DNA from: Nymphaea colorata
Taxonomy: Eukaryota; Streptophyta; Magnoliopsida; Nymphaeales; Nymphaeaceae
DNA: 64,000 bases
NCBI RefSeq assembly: GCF_008831285.2
Contig: NW_022204507.1
Span: 930,001 to 994,000 of the forward strand
Direction: 5' to 3'
The notes beneath the pieces are model-generated. The model did no database searches and was not told the origin of the DNA. It saw only the letters and a program-made list of their open reading frames with translations. The position numbers were made by a program, and so were the translations under genes. Below, piece by piece: positions 11,425 through 21,865 of this stretch (position 1 is its first letter; each line of letters begins with the position of its first letter).

Positions 11425-12060
11425 AAGATGCATAAGTGCATTTCTGGAAAAGCATGTCAGTTTAGGCTCACTCACAGCGCAAACATGGTTCAGATGAAGA
11501 CCTAGATCACAGAAATAGGCAATATCATAACCATTTTAGCACTTCCATGTCTGTGACACATGCTTCAGTTAGAAATAGAAGATCACGTAGTTCATTGAAA
11601 AATGACTCCCTTGTTTGGCCCTTCACTCTGTTGAAGGGAGAGGGAACCTAGGTATAAATTCAGGATCAACAGTCGTGAAGAATCAAATTGTGCTATTGTA
11701 CAGTGAATTGGGAAGATGATTCAAGTGCCATAAAACAGAACCCGATATGGCCGGGCTAATGCCAAGATGCATGTACTGGACTTCCGGGAAAACATCACAA
11801 ATTTGACTGGCTCATAACTGACACATGGTTCAAATGAAAATCTATCATGGAAACAGGCAATCTCTTAACAATCTTGGCTCATCCTTTCTGGATATGTGGT
11901 TCAGTTGGATGTCTGCAGTAGAAATAGTTGATCTCATAGTTCTAGAAAAAATGACTTCCTTTTTGGGCATTCCTATTCCATAAAAGGAAGAGGGAACATG
12001 GTTATAAATTGAGTGTCATCAGTCGTTAAGGAGTAACTTGAGCGTCATTTTTCCTTGATG
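11425..12060. repeat. Diverged tandem duplication, period about 339 bp
   Basis: Starting at AAGATGCATAAG (11,425) and again at AAGATGCATGTAC (11,764), the two units share a long run of matching phrases in the same order: ACATGGTTCA, GAAATAG, AAAATGACT, GAGGGAACCT/GAGGGAACAT, GGTATAAATT/GGTTATAAATT and CAGTCGT. Identity by eye is around two thirds. No coding frame is conserved between them. Confidence 0.7.
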
Positions 12061-12405
12061 GTCACGAAGCAAATTTAAACTCCCATTAAACCATGAATCT
12101 CTGAAACATTTTAAGAAATTTAGACTACGACAGAAAGAAGAAGAAAAAAAAGGAGATAGTATCCAAAAAAGAAAAGAGGATGAGACTAGATCTCATCCAG
12201 CAAAAACGTAATGAAATATGAACGAGCACTTTGCCTTTCCGCACATCCAAATTCTTGTGAGAAATTCGTCCAAATGAGAAAGACACGGGGAGCCAAAGTT
12301 TTGCAGAAATTCGACCGAGGGCAAGTTAAGTCACAACGGTTTGGGACGTCTGCATTACATTTTAATATTACCAACGGCCCTAGGTCCATCGATACGGCTG
12401 CATTT

Positions 12406-12415
12406 TGTTGTAGTG
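12406..12415. other. Possible CACTA-type terminus (TGTTGTAGTG)
   Basis: The reverse complement reads CACTACAACA, like the outer end of a plant CACTA transposon. CCAACGG words lie just inside it, as also near 9750. No partner end with a matching 3-bp duplication was found, and a motif this short is expected by chance, so this is weak. Confidence 0.25.
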
Positions 12416-13294
12416 TGCTAAGATGAAACCTCAGTTACGGGCCTGTTAATGATTGGATGTACGTCGGCTTTTATTGCTCGGACATACGATAGATTTAAGA
12501 TATCAAGACTCATTGCAGAAGAACCCAAATTGGATTCCAGTAATATAATAGATGAACATGTAGATTTTAGGTATATATTTTTAAAGTGAACAATTGTGTT
12601 GCCTAAGTTTCAGCTTAGATTCTATGCTCAGTTTCATCCAACACCGTGTTGCAATAATTTTTCTTTAGGGATTGCAAACGGTTTCCACAATGGATCTGTT
12701 ACGGACCTACTAGAAGGTCCCGACCCAGGCGAGGCTGAACGGCCCGAGCCAAGTCACAGGAGAAGGAACGCGTCAGATCTTTGGGCTCGGTCCTTACATC
12801 ACTTAGCCGAGGAAGCTCCCGAGGAGGTTAATGAAGCACCAGGTCAGGTTGCAGTGGGAGGAGCAGTCAAGTCCACAGCGGTGCTCAAACAGGATGAACA
12901 TCAGGGTCGTACTGAACCCGTTGCAGGGCTCACCGAGCGTAGGCTAGAAGCACCCAACTCGAGCCCGACCTTTCCAAACCCGTGAGGCTATCTAAGACCA
13001 AGGGTCTTGAGCGAATGGCTCGGTCAACCAGACCGAGCCTTTATACCCAATTGCGAAGTGAGGGCGTTTACCCTCACGAGGTTCCCCACCTTGGGCTCGC
13101 AAGGCTCAAGGGGTCGTTCTAGCACTTAGGCAAATTTTAGCTTTTGTCATTTGTTTTACTTAGCCCGTAATTGCTTGACGTTTTTTTGGGATTCGAAGTC
13201 AAGACCTAAGCTAGGCGGGTTGTGCCTTGCGCATTGATCATTTGGATTTGGGTAGCGGATCCGTTCGTGTGTGAACCGGATCCAAATAGAGATT

Positions 13295-13302
13295 GTATAT
13301 AA
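13295..13302 (+). promoter_or_regulatory. TATA-like box in the 5' LTR
   Basis: TATATAAT lies about 600 bases into the LTR and is conserved in the 3' LTR at 22,269-22,276. It is the best candidate for the element's promoter, which would leave roughly 3 kb of LTR as transcribed R/U5 leader. The exact start site cannot be read. Confidence 0.5.
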
Positions 13303-14318
13303 TGTTTTGGATCATGTACAAACGCATCTAAGAAATGAAATTTTAGCTCATTCTCGAGTTGGCACTCTCTCTCCTCTCACGAGGAAATCCATCTCTTCGA
13401 CCCCCTCTCTCTACCCGAGTTGAAGGTGCGTCCCCATCGAATCCCCTTGACACCCGGCGTTCGTGAAGACCTCAGCATCAAGGAAGCAAAACCAGGCGGA
13501 TCTCCTCCACCGGCGGTGATCCCTCCTCGTCCACGGCATTCCCCTCCTTGAAGATCAACAACCCGAGCTCGGTGCCTTCCCCTTGAACACGAAGGAGAAG
13601 AAAGGCTGCGCTCGGAACCAGGGAAGATTAAAGTCCCCACGGCTTCATTACGACGGCTACAAGAGGTTAGTACTCGGAACGAAGGACTTTTCCAACCGGC
13701 TTGGAATTTGCCACTTCCGGAGCCTCACCCGAGATCTAGATCCCTTGCTTGGCGACCCGAGTGACCGGTCTGAGATTCACGGTGCCCCTCCCTTGGGGCA
13801 TCTTCTTCCCCGCTTGGAATAGGTTCCCCTTCCGTAGGAACCAATCCCAAGCCACCCGCAAGGATCTCAACGGGTTGTTCAAGCAAAAAGATCAAATCCT
13901 ACCGTCGGCTCCAATCAAAAATTGGCGAAGAATCCAGCAGCACAACAGGGCACGAAATCACGGTTTAAGATCGAGATTTGGGCTCGAAAATCAGTTCATT
14001 GGGATCGCCTTAGCTTGCTGATCAACATAGTTAAATTTGGGCGAATTTGGCCGCGCGATAGCAAGAACACCACCGGCCGGAAATCTGGTCGGAGCAGGAC
14101 GCCGCTGCAACTTCCGGCGTCAGCCATTGATTCCGACAGCAGAGGACCCTTCTGCCCTCCTGCCCCCAACGGCCCCCTGCAGTTTTGAGAAGGGCACGAA
14201 TGTCAATCCGGACGAGGAGTCAAAACCTAGCCGCGGCGCGTGAGAGAACGCTTCTTCCTTGGCCGCCGGTCTATTCCGGGTAAGTCTTCCTGCCGCCAAT
14301 CTTAGCCATTCAAATCTC

Positions 14319-14769
14319 CACGTGTCAGCCATCCGTCCACCCGAGTCAAGTCCTCTCCTTGTTGTCCTCCACGTGTCCCTCCCTGCCAACCTAGTCCCCT
14401 TCGAAAATCCCTCTTGGATCGCGAGCTCCCAGCTCGCACTGTCCCCTTCCGCCACTTTCCTTTTTGGCGTCTTATTCTTTAGGTCAACCCTAACGCCTCA
14501 GTCCTCCACCGCGCCACGTGTCTGCATCCCAGCAGCCCCGCGCCACCTCAACCACCCACGTGTCTGCCACCTGTCCCACCTGGTCCCGCTTGAGTCATCG
14601 CCCAGTCCACGCGGATGCCACGTCATCAATCTGCGTGAATCCCTTAGCCGATTCCGTTGGAAACTCCCGCGCAGCCCTCTCCCTTTCCTATCTCGTTGCC
14701 AGCCTTCATTCCTCTCGAGTCAAACCCTAACCTGCACTTCATCTCCACCGTCCCTACCCTCCACGTGTC
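14319..14769 (+). promoter_or_regulatory. Cluster of five CACGTGTC (G-box/ABRE-like) motifs
   Basis: CACGTGTC occurs at 14,319, 14,370, 14,515, 14,557 and 14,762, all in the same orientation, and all five are kept in the 3' LTR (first at 23,293). ACGTG-core motifs are bound by plant bZIP and bHLH factors, including abscisic-acid response factors. Whether they act here is unknown, since the likely TATA box lies upstream of them. Confidence 0.55.
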
Positions 14770-14934
14770 ACCCATCTAGTGAGAGAGAGAGAACTCGAGA
14801 TCTCTCGAGTGCCACCTCCCCTTGCCGAGATCCCTGGGCAATCCCCTACCGATCTCCTTCCTATTCTCTAGGAAAGTGATCGCCTCTTCCCTTTTCTTGC
14901 TAGCCTTTCCCCTAGCGAGCCCGTTCGGACCTTA

Positions 14935-14956
14935 GATCTTGCCACGTGGCAAGATC
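14935..14956. promoter_or_regulatory. 22-bp perfect palindrome centred on a G-box
   Basis: The sequence runs GATCTTGCCAC then GTGGCAAGATC, a perfect inverted repeat with CACGTG at its centre. The same palindrome is present in the 3' LTR at 23,909-23,930. Confidence 0.7.
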
Positions 14957-16344
14957 CGACGCATCCACTTGGCTAGACCGCCAAGCCGAACCCACCTAGC
15001 TAGGTAAGCCTCCTGCGTCGCCAGCCCTAGGAACCCACCTGCCACACTTGATCCAAACCCTCTTGACTTTAGGACCTAGTCAACCCTCGACGTCAATCTC
15101 GTGCCTCCAACCTAGACTTAGCCTTCTCGAGCTTACCTCGAGAGCACCCCTAACCTACCGCACCCGGATCCATCACTCGGTCCGTTAGTTGACCTACCTA
15201 CTAGAACCCCTACCGCCACTAGGTCACTTGTGACCAAGCTACCTGAGCCTAGGCTCCGCCTTAGCCAGCCTGCATTCGACCCCCCTTCTAGCTAGGAACC
15301 CGAATCCCCACCTAAGCCTCATCTCTCCCTGGCCTACCCGAGCCTTAGCCTCTCTTGCCCTGACCGACTCCCCTTAGAGCCCAGCCGTGACCAAGCCAGC
15401 CAAGCCTTAGTCTAGGACTAGGTGTAGCTGCTGCATCGGCCAACCCTGTGGCTTTTCTCCGTCCCGCCAGCTCCCTTTCGGCGTCCGTGGCTGAGCCACC
15501 CCCGAAGAAAGGAAGGTAGGCCCTGCCGCTCCCCGGCACTCGCCCCCCTCGTCATTCTGCCGGCATCAGGCGTGACCTCGGTGATTTGCGACGTACTCGG
15601 TCGTGCGCTACCCGCCGACCTCCTCCCTGGACGACCGTCATCGGCGACGAGCGACATCCCTGGCCGAGAGATTCCTGCCGGCCCCATCCTCCGCGCGCTT
15701 ATAGTCGGCGGTCAGCGGCAATCGAACCGAGCGCTTCACGCCGGTTCCTTCGCCCGTGCAGCCAGCTCCGAGGAGGCTCGCCTCAAGTGGTCTTCTCCCG
15801 ACCGTAGCTACAATATCCAAGGCTCGGTATTCTCCTTGGATCTAAGCCGACGTAGCCGAGGTTCCACCTTGGCCAGTAACGTTTTCGCCTTCCCCCTTGT
15901 AGTTCCGGGTGGGAGTCTCTGCTTTTCTTTAGGGACTTGTTAGTTTGCTTGATTTCTGCTTTATCCAGGGCTTCGTCCCATTGTCCGACTTGTGGTACCT
16001 CGGAGGCCGTGGGCCGAAGACACGACCACCGCGGGCATAGCCGTCCTATTTGGGATTCTGGTGTGGTTTGTACGTTAGTCATGGTTTTTCTATGGTTTGT
16101 TGAGTGAGTTGCGAGGGATTTTATGTATCGCTCTCGTTTGTAAGGCCTCACGTCCTATTTAGCTTGATTGTAGTAGGTTGTCCGAAGGTAGAATTTGGGA
16201 AGGGTTACCCTGTCCGGCCAGGTAGACTTTTGTAATTAATTTGCCTAGGATTTTTTATTTTAGATCCTCCTCAAGGAGACCTTGGGAATTAGGACTCGTA
16301 CTTGGTTCACGCTTTCTAGTCGCAACTGGGTGAGGCCTAACAAT

Positions 16345-16356
16345 TGGTATCAGAGC
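16345..16356 (+). promoter_or_regulatory. Primer binding site, initiator-Met tRNA type
   Basis: TGGTATCAGAGC follows the 5' LTR end after two bases (AT). It is the same primer type as in both Copia elements. Confidence 0.9.
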
Positions 16357-16908
16357 TACCTTGAGGCGAAATCCAACAGTTTGAGCACCCGAAGGTTGAA
16401 GATTCGGCTGCAACAACGTCAGTGTATTGGATTTCTTGTCAGTTTGAAGATTAGTCAGTGGTTTTCTAGTGGATTTCGGTTTTCTGTCAGAATTTCAGTT
16501 TCGGTATTCTAGCACCACGTCTTCTGAGGAATTAGTGTAGTTCTAGGCTTCGCTTGCTCCCTTTTAGCAAGTGTAGGGCTATACACCTTGTACACCCGAG
16601 GGCAGCCAAGCTTGAGGTGCGTCGCTGAGACGCCAGGCGGGTGTGGCGATTTATGCTCCTTGAGCCCGGCCGAGAGCGAAGTGGGACTGCCGAGGCGCTA
16701 AGGCGTAGCGCGGCAGTAGGCGGGCCAACCCGTCTCCCTTGCCTTAGAACACGCGCGGCATCAGAGGCAGCGACAGCGTGCAGAGGGCAGTTCAGTTTTT
16801 GGTAGGGCAGCGTAGTTTAAGAGTGGCAGTAGGCAGCTTTTTGGATTTTTAGGTTAGTTTAGCGTAGAAGTAGCTACAGTGTTGCCTTGGCGTTTCCAAG
16901 CGATAAGA

Positions 16909-17140
16909 ATGGCAAAATCAAAGAAAAACCTCAACGTGGAGGAAGGAACCGCTGATGAGGGCCAACCCGACGTCCCTCATCAAACTGAATCTGTAGATAT
17001 TCAGGACCCTTTGGCCGACTGAATTCTGCAATTAGAGCGAGACTTCAATCGCTGGAAACGAGAAATGCAGAATATGGATCAGCAAAAGAAGGAATGAGGC
17101 AGCTCGTAGAGAGGAAGATCAGCAAAGAGAGACCAGCGAG
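16909..17140 (+). pseudogene. Broken N-terminal part of chromovirus gag
   Basis: An ATG at 16,909 opens MAKSKKNLNVEEGTADEG, a plausible gag start, but a TGA follows at 17,020-17,022. The same frame continues ILQLERDFNRWKREMQNMDQ and then needs a one-base shift near 17,090 to join RNEAARREEDQQRETSEMKG and the long gag frame. A stop and a frameshift therefore separate the natural start from the rest of gag. Bases 16,357-16,908 are untranslated leader. Confidence 0.65.
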
Positions 17141-18460
17141 ATGAAGGGTATGCTGAAATTAATCGCAGCACACCTTAACATCAATACTGATCGACCCAAC
17201 TCCGACCCCTCCACGTCAGGCCGAGATAAAGGCAAAGGGAGATACATCGAAGCGGACACCAATGACGCTTCGCACCTTGGCACCCCTAGGGATGGTGCCG
17301 AGAAGGGCAAGATGCACCCCCCGCAGGATCGCACTGAGCATGAGATGCGTAACTCCTTCCAACACCAACGTTTTGGAAATCCTAGCCAAAGCCGAAGCTA
17401 TTATGGATCCGAAGGAGAAGAGGGCGAATCTCCTCAGCGTGATAGACGCAGGACTCACTCCCGGCAAGAAGAGAGAAGGACCCCCACGGTCAGATACGAA
17501 TTCCCTAAGTTTAATGGGAAAGGACTACGAGAGTGGCTCTTCATGGCAGAGCGCTACTTTGTTTGCCACCGAATCCCAGAAGAAGAATGGATTGAGATTG
17601 CGGCCGCCAACACTACCGGCGAGGCCACTACCCAGTATCTCTGGTTTGACCATAAGACTAGAGATCCAACTTGGGAGAAGTTTAAAGCCAGCTTCCAACT
17701 CCGTTTCGGCGAATCCACCTATCTTGATTACGACGAAGATCTTAAAAAGTTGGTCCAAAAAACGACCGTGCCCGCCTACCACAAGGAGTTTATCCATCTG
17801 GCTAGCCGAGTCCAGTGGACCGAAAAGGCTCTTATTGGAGCCTTTAAAGGTGGATTAAAGCAGGAGGTTGTCTTAAAAATGAAAGTCCAGAATTATGACA
17901 CCCTCGAAGAGTGCTTCGCCATGGCACGTATTTGTGAAGAGCGGCTAGAGGAGAAGCGAGCCTTAAAGAGGACTCGCAAATTCGATAAGCAGAAGAGGAA
18001 ACCGGCGTTCTCTTCTAGCTCACGGCCTAGGGGAAACGATACAACCCCTTACCCACCACGAAGGGAGTACAAGGCCGACTCCAGACCTGGTAGGAGCCCC
18101 CCTACCCAATACCTTACACCGAAGCAGATTGAGGAATACAGGAGGAAAGGCCTCTGCTATCGATGTGAAGGAAAATGGGATAAAAACCACCAGTGCAAAT
18201 CCTTTTTCTATGTCATGGTGGTGAATGATCCCGACAGCAGTACCAGCTCGGATAGTGACTCATCTTCGAGTTCACGCTATAGCTCGAGCTCCTCTTCCGA
18301 GGAAGAGGTAAAAACAAAAAGAAAAACCAAGAGGCCGAAAAAAGAAGAAAAGAAAAAAGAAGAGACTCCGAATGCCAAAGGCAAACCAGAAGAAAATGAT
18401 TCCCTTCACACTATGCAAGGCCCCCACAAACCCAACGCCATGCGAGTTTCGGGCGTATAA
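17141..18460 (+). CDS. Chromovirus gag (capsid and nucleocapsid)
   Basis: The 439-codon frame has the Ty3/gypsy gag core at about residues 117-275 (YEFPKFNGKGLREWLFMAER, WEKFKASFQLRFGE, LIGAFKGGLK) and one zinc knuckle variant CYRCEGKWDKNHQC near residue 340. A serine/aspartate and then lysine-rich tail follows. Gag builds the virus-like particle and packages RNA. The ATG at 17,141 is probably internal, since coding similarity extends upstream with a frameshift. The TAA at 18,458 overlaps the start of the protease frame by a shift, so protease would need frameshifting or is separated by mutation. Confidence 0.85.
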   Translation: MKGMLKLIAAHLNINTDRPNSDPSTSGRDKGKGRYIEADTNDASHLGTPRDGAEKGKMHPPQDRTEHEMRNSFQHQRFGNPSQSRSYYGSEGEEGESPQRDRRRTHSRQEERRTPTVRYEFPKFNGKGLREWLFMAERYFVCHRIPEEEWIEIAAANTTGEATTQYLWFDHKTRDPTWEKFKASFQLRFGESTYLDYDEDLKKLVQKTTVPAYHKEFIHLASRVQWTEKALIGAFKGGLKQEVVLKMKVQNYDTLEECFAMARICEERLEEKRALKRTRKFDKQKRKPAFSSSSRPRGNDTTPYPPRREYKADSRPGRSPPTQYLTPKQIEEYRRKGLCYRCEGKWDKNHQCKSFFYVMVVNDPDSSTSSDSDSSSSSRYSSSSSSEEEVKTKRKTKRPKKEEKKKEETPNAKGKPEENDSLHTMQGPHKPNAMRVSGV

Positions 18461-18602
18461 ACGGGCAGAAGGTATTGATATTACTTGACTGTGGAGCGAC
18501 GAACAACTTCCTTACAGAGGAAGCAGCGCGTAGGTGCAATATTGCCCTGCAACCAAGTAAACCCCAAACAATCATCGTGGGAGGGGTTACCGGCTGAAAT
18601 GC
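18457..18602 (+). pseudogene. Chromovirus aspartic protease, N-terminal half
   Basis: In the frame from 18,457 the sequence reads INGQKVLILLDCGATNNFLT and ends with VGGVTG before a TGA at 18,596-18,598. The active site is DCGA, a variant often met in plant chromoviruses in place of DSGA. The remainder of protease is in the next frame (from 18,603), so a one-base lesion near 18,596 breaks the enzyme. Confidence 0.75.
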
Positions 18603-20750
18603 ATGCACGAGGTTAAGGACATGGAGGTCACCATCAAAAAGAGAACCTTCAAAGTGGACTCCTTAGTTATACCCTTGGATGGAGTCGACTTAGTTCTTGG
18701 CATGTCTTGGTTCTTATCGTGGAAGGATATTCACTGGGACGTCAAAAATTTTACAATGACGTTCATCCCAGAAGTTGATGGAGAGCCCATCACATTGCAG
18801 GGACTAGCCAGCACTACAAGTCCCAAGGCCGCCCTGTGTTGCCTCGACCAGGAGCAGCCCGCTTGTTGGGTTCTTACCCTAGCTACAGATGTTCCGGGAT
18901 CGGAAGAAACTAAAGAAGAACCGATCCTTCCTTCTATTCAGAACGTGTTAAACGAGTTTCCTGAGATATTCGCTGAACCAAAAGGCCTACCACCTAAGAG
19001 GGCCTATGATCACCGAATAGTTCTCACTCAAGGAGCTGAGCCTGTAAACGTCAGGCCATATCGGTATGGGCACAGTCAGAAAGCAGAAATAGAACGCCTC
19101 GTGAAGGAAATGCTTCAAGATGGAATCATACGACCTAGTTGTAGTCCCTTCTCCTCTCCAGTCCTCATGGTCAAGAAAAAGGACAACACGTGGAGATTTT
19201 GCATTGACTATAGAGCATTGAACGAGGTAACCGTCAAGGATCGACACCCAATACCGGTCATAGATGAGCTTTTGGATGAGCTGGCCGGCGCCACTATTTT
19301 TTCGAAGATTGACCTTAGAGCCGGCTATCACCAAATCAGGATGCAAAACGAAGATATATCCAAGACGGCCTTCCGAACTCACGATGGGCATTACGAGTTC
19401 TTAGTAATGCCTTTTGGATTAACGAATGCACCGGCAACCTTTCAGCGGTGTATGAATGATGTTTTTCGGGAGCACCTTCGAAGTTTTATCTTAGTCTTCT
19501 TTGATGATATCCTCATCTACAGCAAGAGTGAGGAGAAACACCGGGAGCACTTGAGCATCACGTTAAACATACTGAAGAAACATCAGTTATTCGCGAAGAT
19601 GTCCAAATGCAGCTTTGGACAGTCTTCCATTGGGTATCTCGGGCATATTGTGTCGCGAGAAGGGGTTCGGGCAGACCCCAAAAAGTTGCAAGCCATGGAA
19701 AAATGGCCACTGCCCAAGGATCTTAAAGGTCTACCAGGCATCCTTGGACTTACAGGTTATTATAGGAGGTTTATTCAAGGATATGGGATTATCACTCAAC
19801 CTCTAACCCAGATGTTGAAAAAGGGAGCTTTTCAGTGGACAGAAAAGTCTAAGGTCACGTTTGATAAGCTCAAGTCGGCCTTGATGACCGCTCCAGTTCT
19901 CACACTTCTCGACTTCACCAAAACCTTTACAATCGAAACCGATGCATGTGAAGTGGGCGTTGGGGCCGTACTCGGCCAGGATGGTCATCCCATCGCATAC
20001 ATGTCGAAGGCCCAAACTAGTCGGGCGAAGCCTCTCTCAACATACAAGAAGGAACTTCTTGCAATTGTCATTGCGGTGGAGAAGTGGCGTCCCTATCTTA
20101 TTGGACGCAGATTCGTAGTCAGGACCGATCAGAACAGTTTGAGATACATGCTCAAGCAACGTGTATCCACCCCGACACAACAAAGATGGTTAGCCAAACT
20201 TTTGGGGTATGATTTCGAGATCGAATACAAGAAAGGTCCTGAAAATAAGGCAGCAGATTCTCTGTCACGCCTGACCGAACAGTTTATGACACTGTCAGTA
20301 GTGGAAACCAACTTGTGGGAACGATTGGCCAATGAACAGAACAATGACCAATCGATCAGGTTACTTGAAACTGCAGAAAGGCAGAATCCGGGTTCCATTC
20401 CTTTACATTCGGTCAAAGGGGATCTTCTATATAGGAAGGGCCGAGCTGTAGTCCCTCCTAACTCAGAGCTAAAACGAGAGCTCCTGCAGCACTTCCATGA
20501 CTTGCCTGCTGCAGGACACGAAGGGGTTGCTAAGACCGTCAGTAGAGTCAAGGCCCAGTTCTGGTGGCGAGGACTGAAGGCCGACGTGCAAAAGTATATC
20601 CGTCAGTGCAAGATCTGCCAAAGGGAGAAATATGAGGCAATCAAGCCTCCAGGGCATCTAAATCCTCTCCCAATCCCTACAAGACCATGGACGGATATAA
20701 CCATGGATTTCATCGATGCCAGCCACGGCTGTACCAAGGGCCAATGGTAG
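18603..20750 (+). pseudogene. Chromovirus pol: protease end, reverse transcriptase, RNase H, integrase start
   Basis: The 715-codon frame starts in protease (LVLGMSWFLSWKDI), then carries RT with FCIDYRALNEVTVKDRHPIP, FSKIDLRAGYHQIR, MPFGLTNAPATFQ and the catalytic FFDDILIYSK (about 19,500), RNase H with TIETDACEVGVGAVLG (about 19,935), and the integrase zinc finger HDLPAAGHEG...CKICQ (20,490-20,625). It reaches WTDITMDFIDASHG with the first catalytic Asp, then stops at 20,748-20,750. About 50 codons expected next in this family are missing. RT and RNase H copy the RNA genome and look intact. Confidence 0.9.
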
Positions 20751-21865
20751 CTCATGTCTTCCAAGAATACGTTGGGAAACTCCACGGGATGCCTCAGACA
20801 ATCATCTGCGATAGAGATTCCATTTTTATGAGTGCGTTCTGGAAAGAGTACATGAAGACTTTGGGTACAGAACTTTGGTTTAGCACTGCCCATCACCCGC
20901 AAACCGACGGGCAAAGCGAGATTGTGAATTGGTCTCTTGAGACATATTTTCAATGCTTCGCGGGAGAAAGACCTAGTTCATGGGTCAAGTACTTACCCTG
21001 GGTCGAGTGGTCTTACAACACGAGTTGGCACTCGTCGGCAGGAATGACTCCCTACGAGGCAATCTACGGCTTTCCACCTCCAACAATTCCAGCTTATGAT
21101 GGAGGTAGTGCTCTTGAAGATAACGTGGACTGCGAACTGCGCACCCGAGAGGAAGTCCTAAACTCCTTAAAGCAAAACTTAATTAAAGCGCATAATAGAA
21201 TGAAGCAGGTCTATGACAAAGGAAGGAAAGACCGAGAGTTCAAAGAGGGGCAGTACGTGTGGTTAAAGAGACTTCCTCTTAGGCAGAAGTCTCTCATGGG
21301 GCAACCATATTCGAAACTTCTACCGCGTTACTATGGGCCATATCCCATATTACAGAAAGTTGGCAAAGCGGCTTACAGGTTGGGATTGCCCAGGGAAGCA
21401 CAAGTCCACCCCGTATTTCATGTATCTCGCCTGAAACCACATCAAGGTGAGGTGCCGATGATAGTGGAACACGTGCCCGACCAATTGCCCACGCCACACA
21501 GAATATTGAAACACAGGTATACAAGGAGGCAGGGCAGAACACGGCATGAAGTATTGGTTGAGTGGGAAGGCCCCGACCAAGGAACCTCTTGGGAAGAGTT
21601 TGGGTCAGTTGCTCATCGATTTCTCTCGTCCAGCGCTCGAGGACAAGCGCTAGGTAGGGAGGGGGAATCTGTTATGGACCTACTAGAAGGTCCCGACCCA
21701 AGCGAGGCTGAACGGCCCGAGCCAAGTCACAGGAGAAGGAACGCGTCAGATCTTTGGGCTCGGTCCTTACAACACTTAGCCGAGGAAGCTCCCGAGGAGG
21801 TTAATGAAGCACCAGGTCAGGTTGCAGTGGGAGGAGCAGTCAAGTCCATAGTGGTGCTCAAATAG
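20751..21865 (+). pseudogene. Chromovirus integrase core end and chromodomain
   Basis: The frame (open from 20,687, real similarity from about 20,745) resumes at MVAHVFQEYVGKLHG and contains the second and third catalytic residues in ICDRDSIFMSAFW and HHPQTDGQSEIVN. The GPY/F module YYGPYPILQKVGKAAYRLGL and VHPVFHVSRLK follow at about 21,330-21,440, then a chromodomain of about 40 residues (HRILKHRYTRRQGRTRHEVL, VEWEGPDQGTSWEEF), which in chromoviruses guides insertion to particular chromatin. The frame continues across the LTR boundary at 21,670 and ends at a TAG in the LTR. Relative to the preceding frame it is shifted and lacks part of the core, so integrase is inactive. Confidence 0.88.
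21651..21669 (+). promoter_or_regulatory. Polypurine tract
   Basis: TAGGTAGGGAGGGGGAATC precedes the 3' LTR start TGTTATGG. Purine runs in this position prime plus-strand DNA synthesis. Confidence 0.85.

Larger units (their letters stand above)
9200..12690. other. Non-coding, repeat-containing spacer
   Basis: I find no gene that I can support over 3.5 kb. The sequence around 9690-9930 has recurring TGCCAACAG, CCAACGG and ACCGCAA words in both orientations, which may be transposon-derived. It also holds a 41-bp tandem repeat, a diverged 339-bp duplication and a TGTTGTAGTG end-like sequence at 12,406-12,415, each listed separately. Confidence 0.6.
12697..16342 (+). repeat. 5' LTR of the chromovirus (3646 bp)
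   Basis: Starts TGTTACGG and ends GGCCTAACA, matching 21,670-25,296 throughout. It has about 65 extra bases near 15,556-15,620 that the 3' LTR lacks, and lacks about 44 bases present in the 3' LTR near 25,109-25,152. It includes a TATA-like box, five CACGTGTC motifs, a G-box palindrome and several open frames of composition type. It is GC-rich and pyrimidine-biased on the plus strand between 14.2 and 15.5 kb. Confidence 0.95.

Noticed and set aside
12596-12985. 129-codon plus-strand frame at the 5' LTR start
   Set aside because: The first part is flanking DNA read by chance into the LTR. The LTR part is the counterpart of the pol tail and is treated there, not as a separate gene.
13377-13640. 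87-codon minus-strand frame with an equal copy at 22,350-22,613
   Set aside because: Antisense in both LTRs with Gly/Arg/Ser-rich composition; repetition is due to the LTRs.
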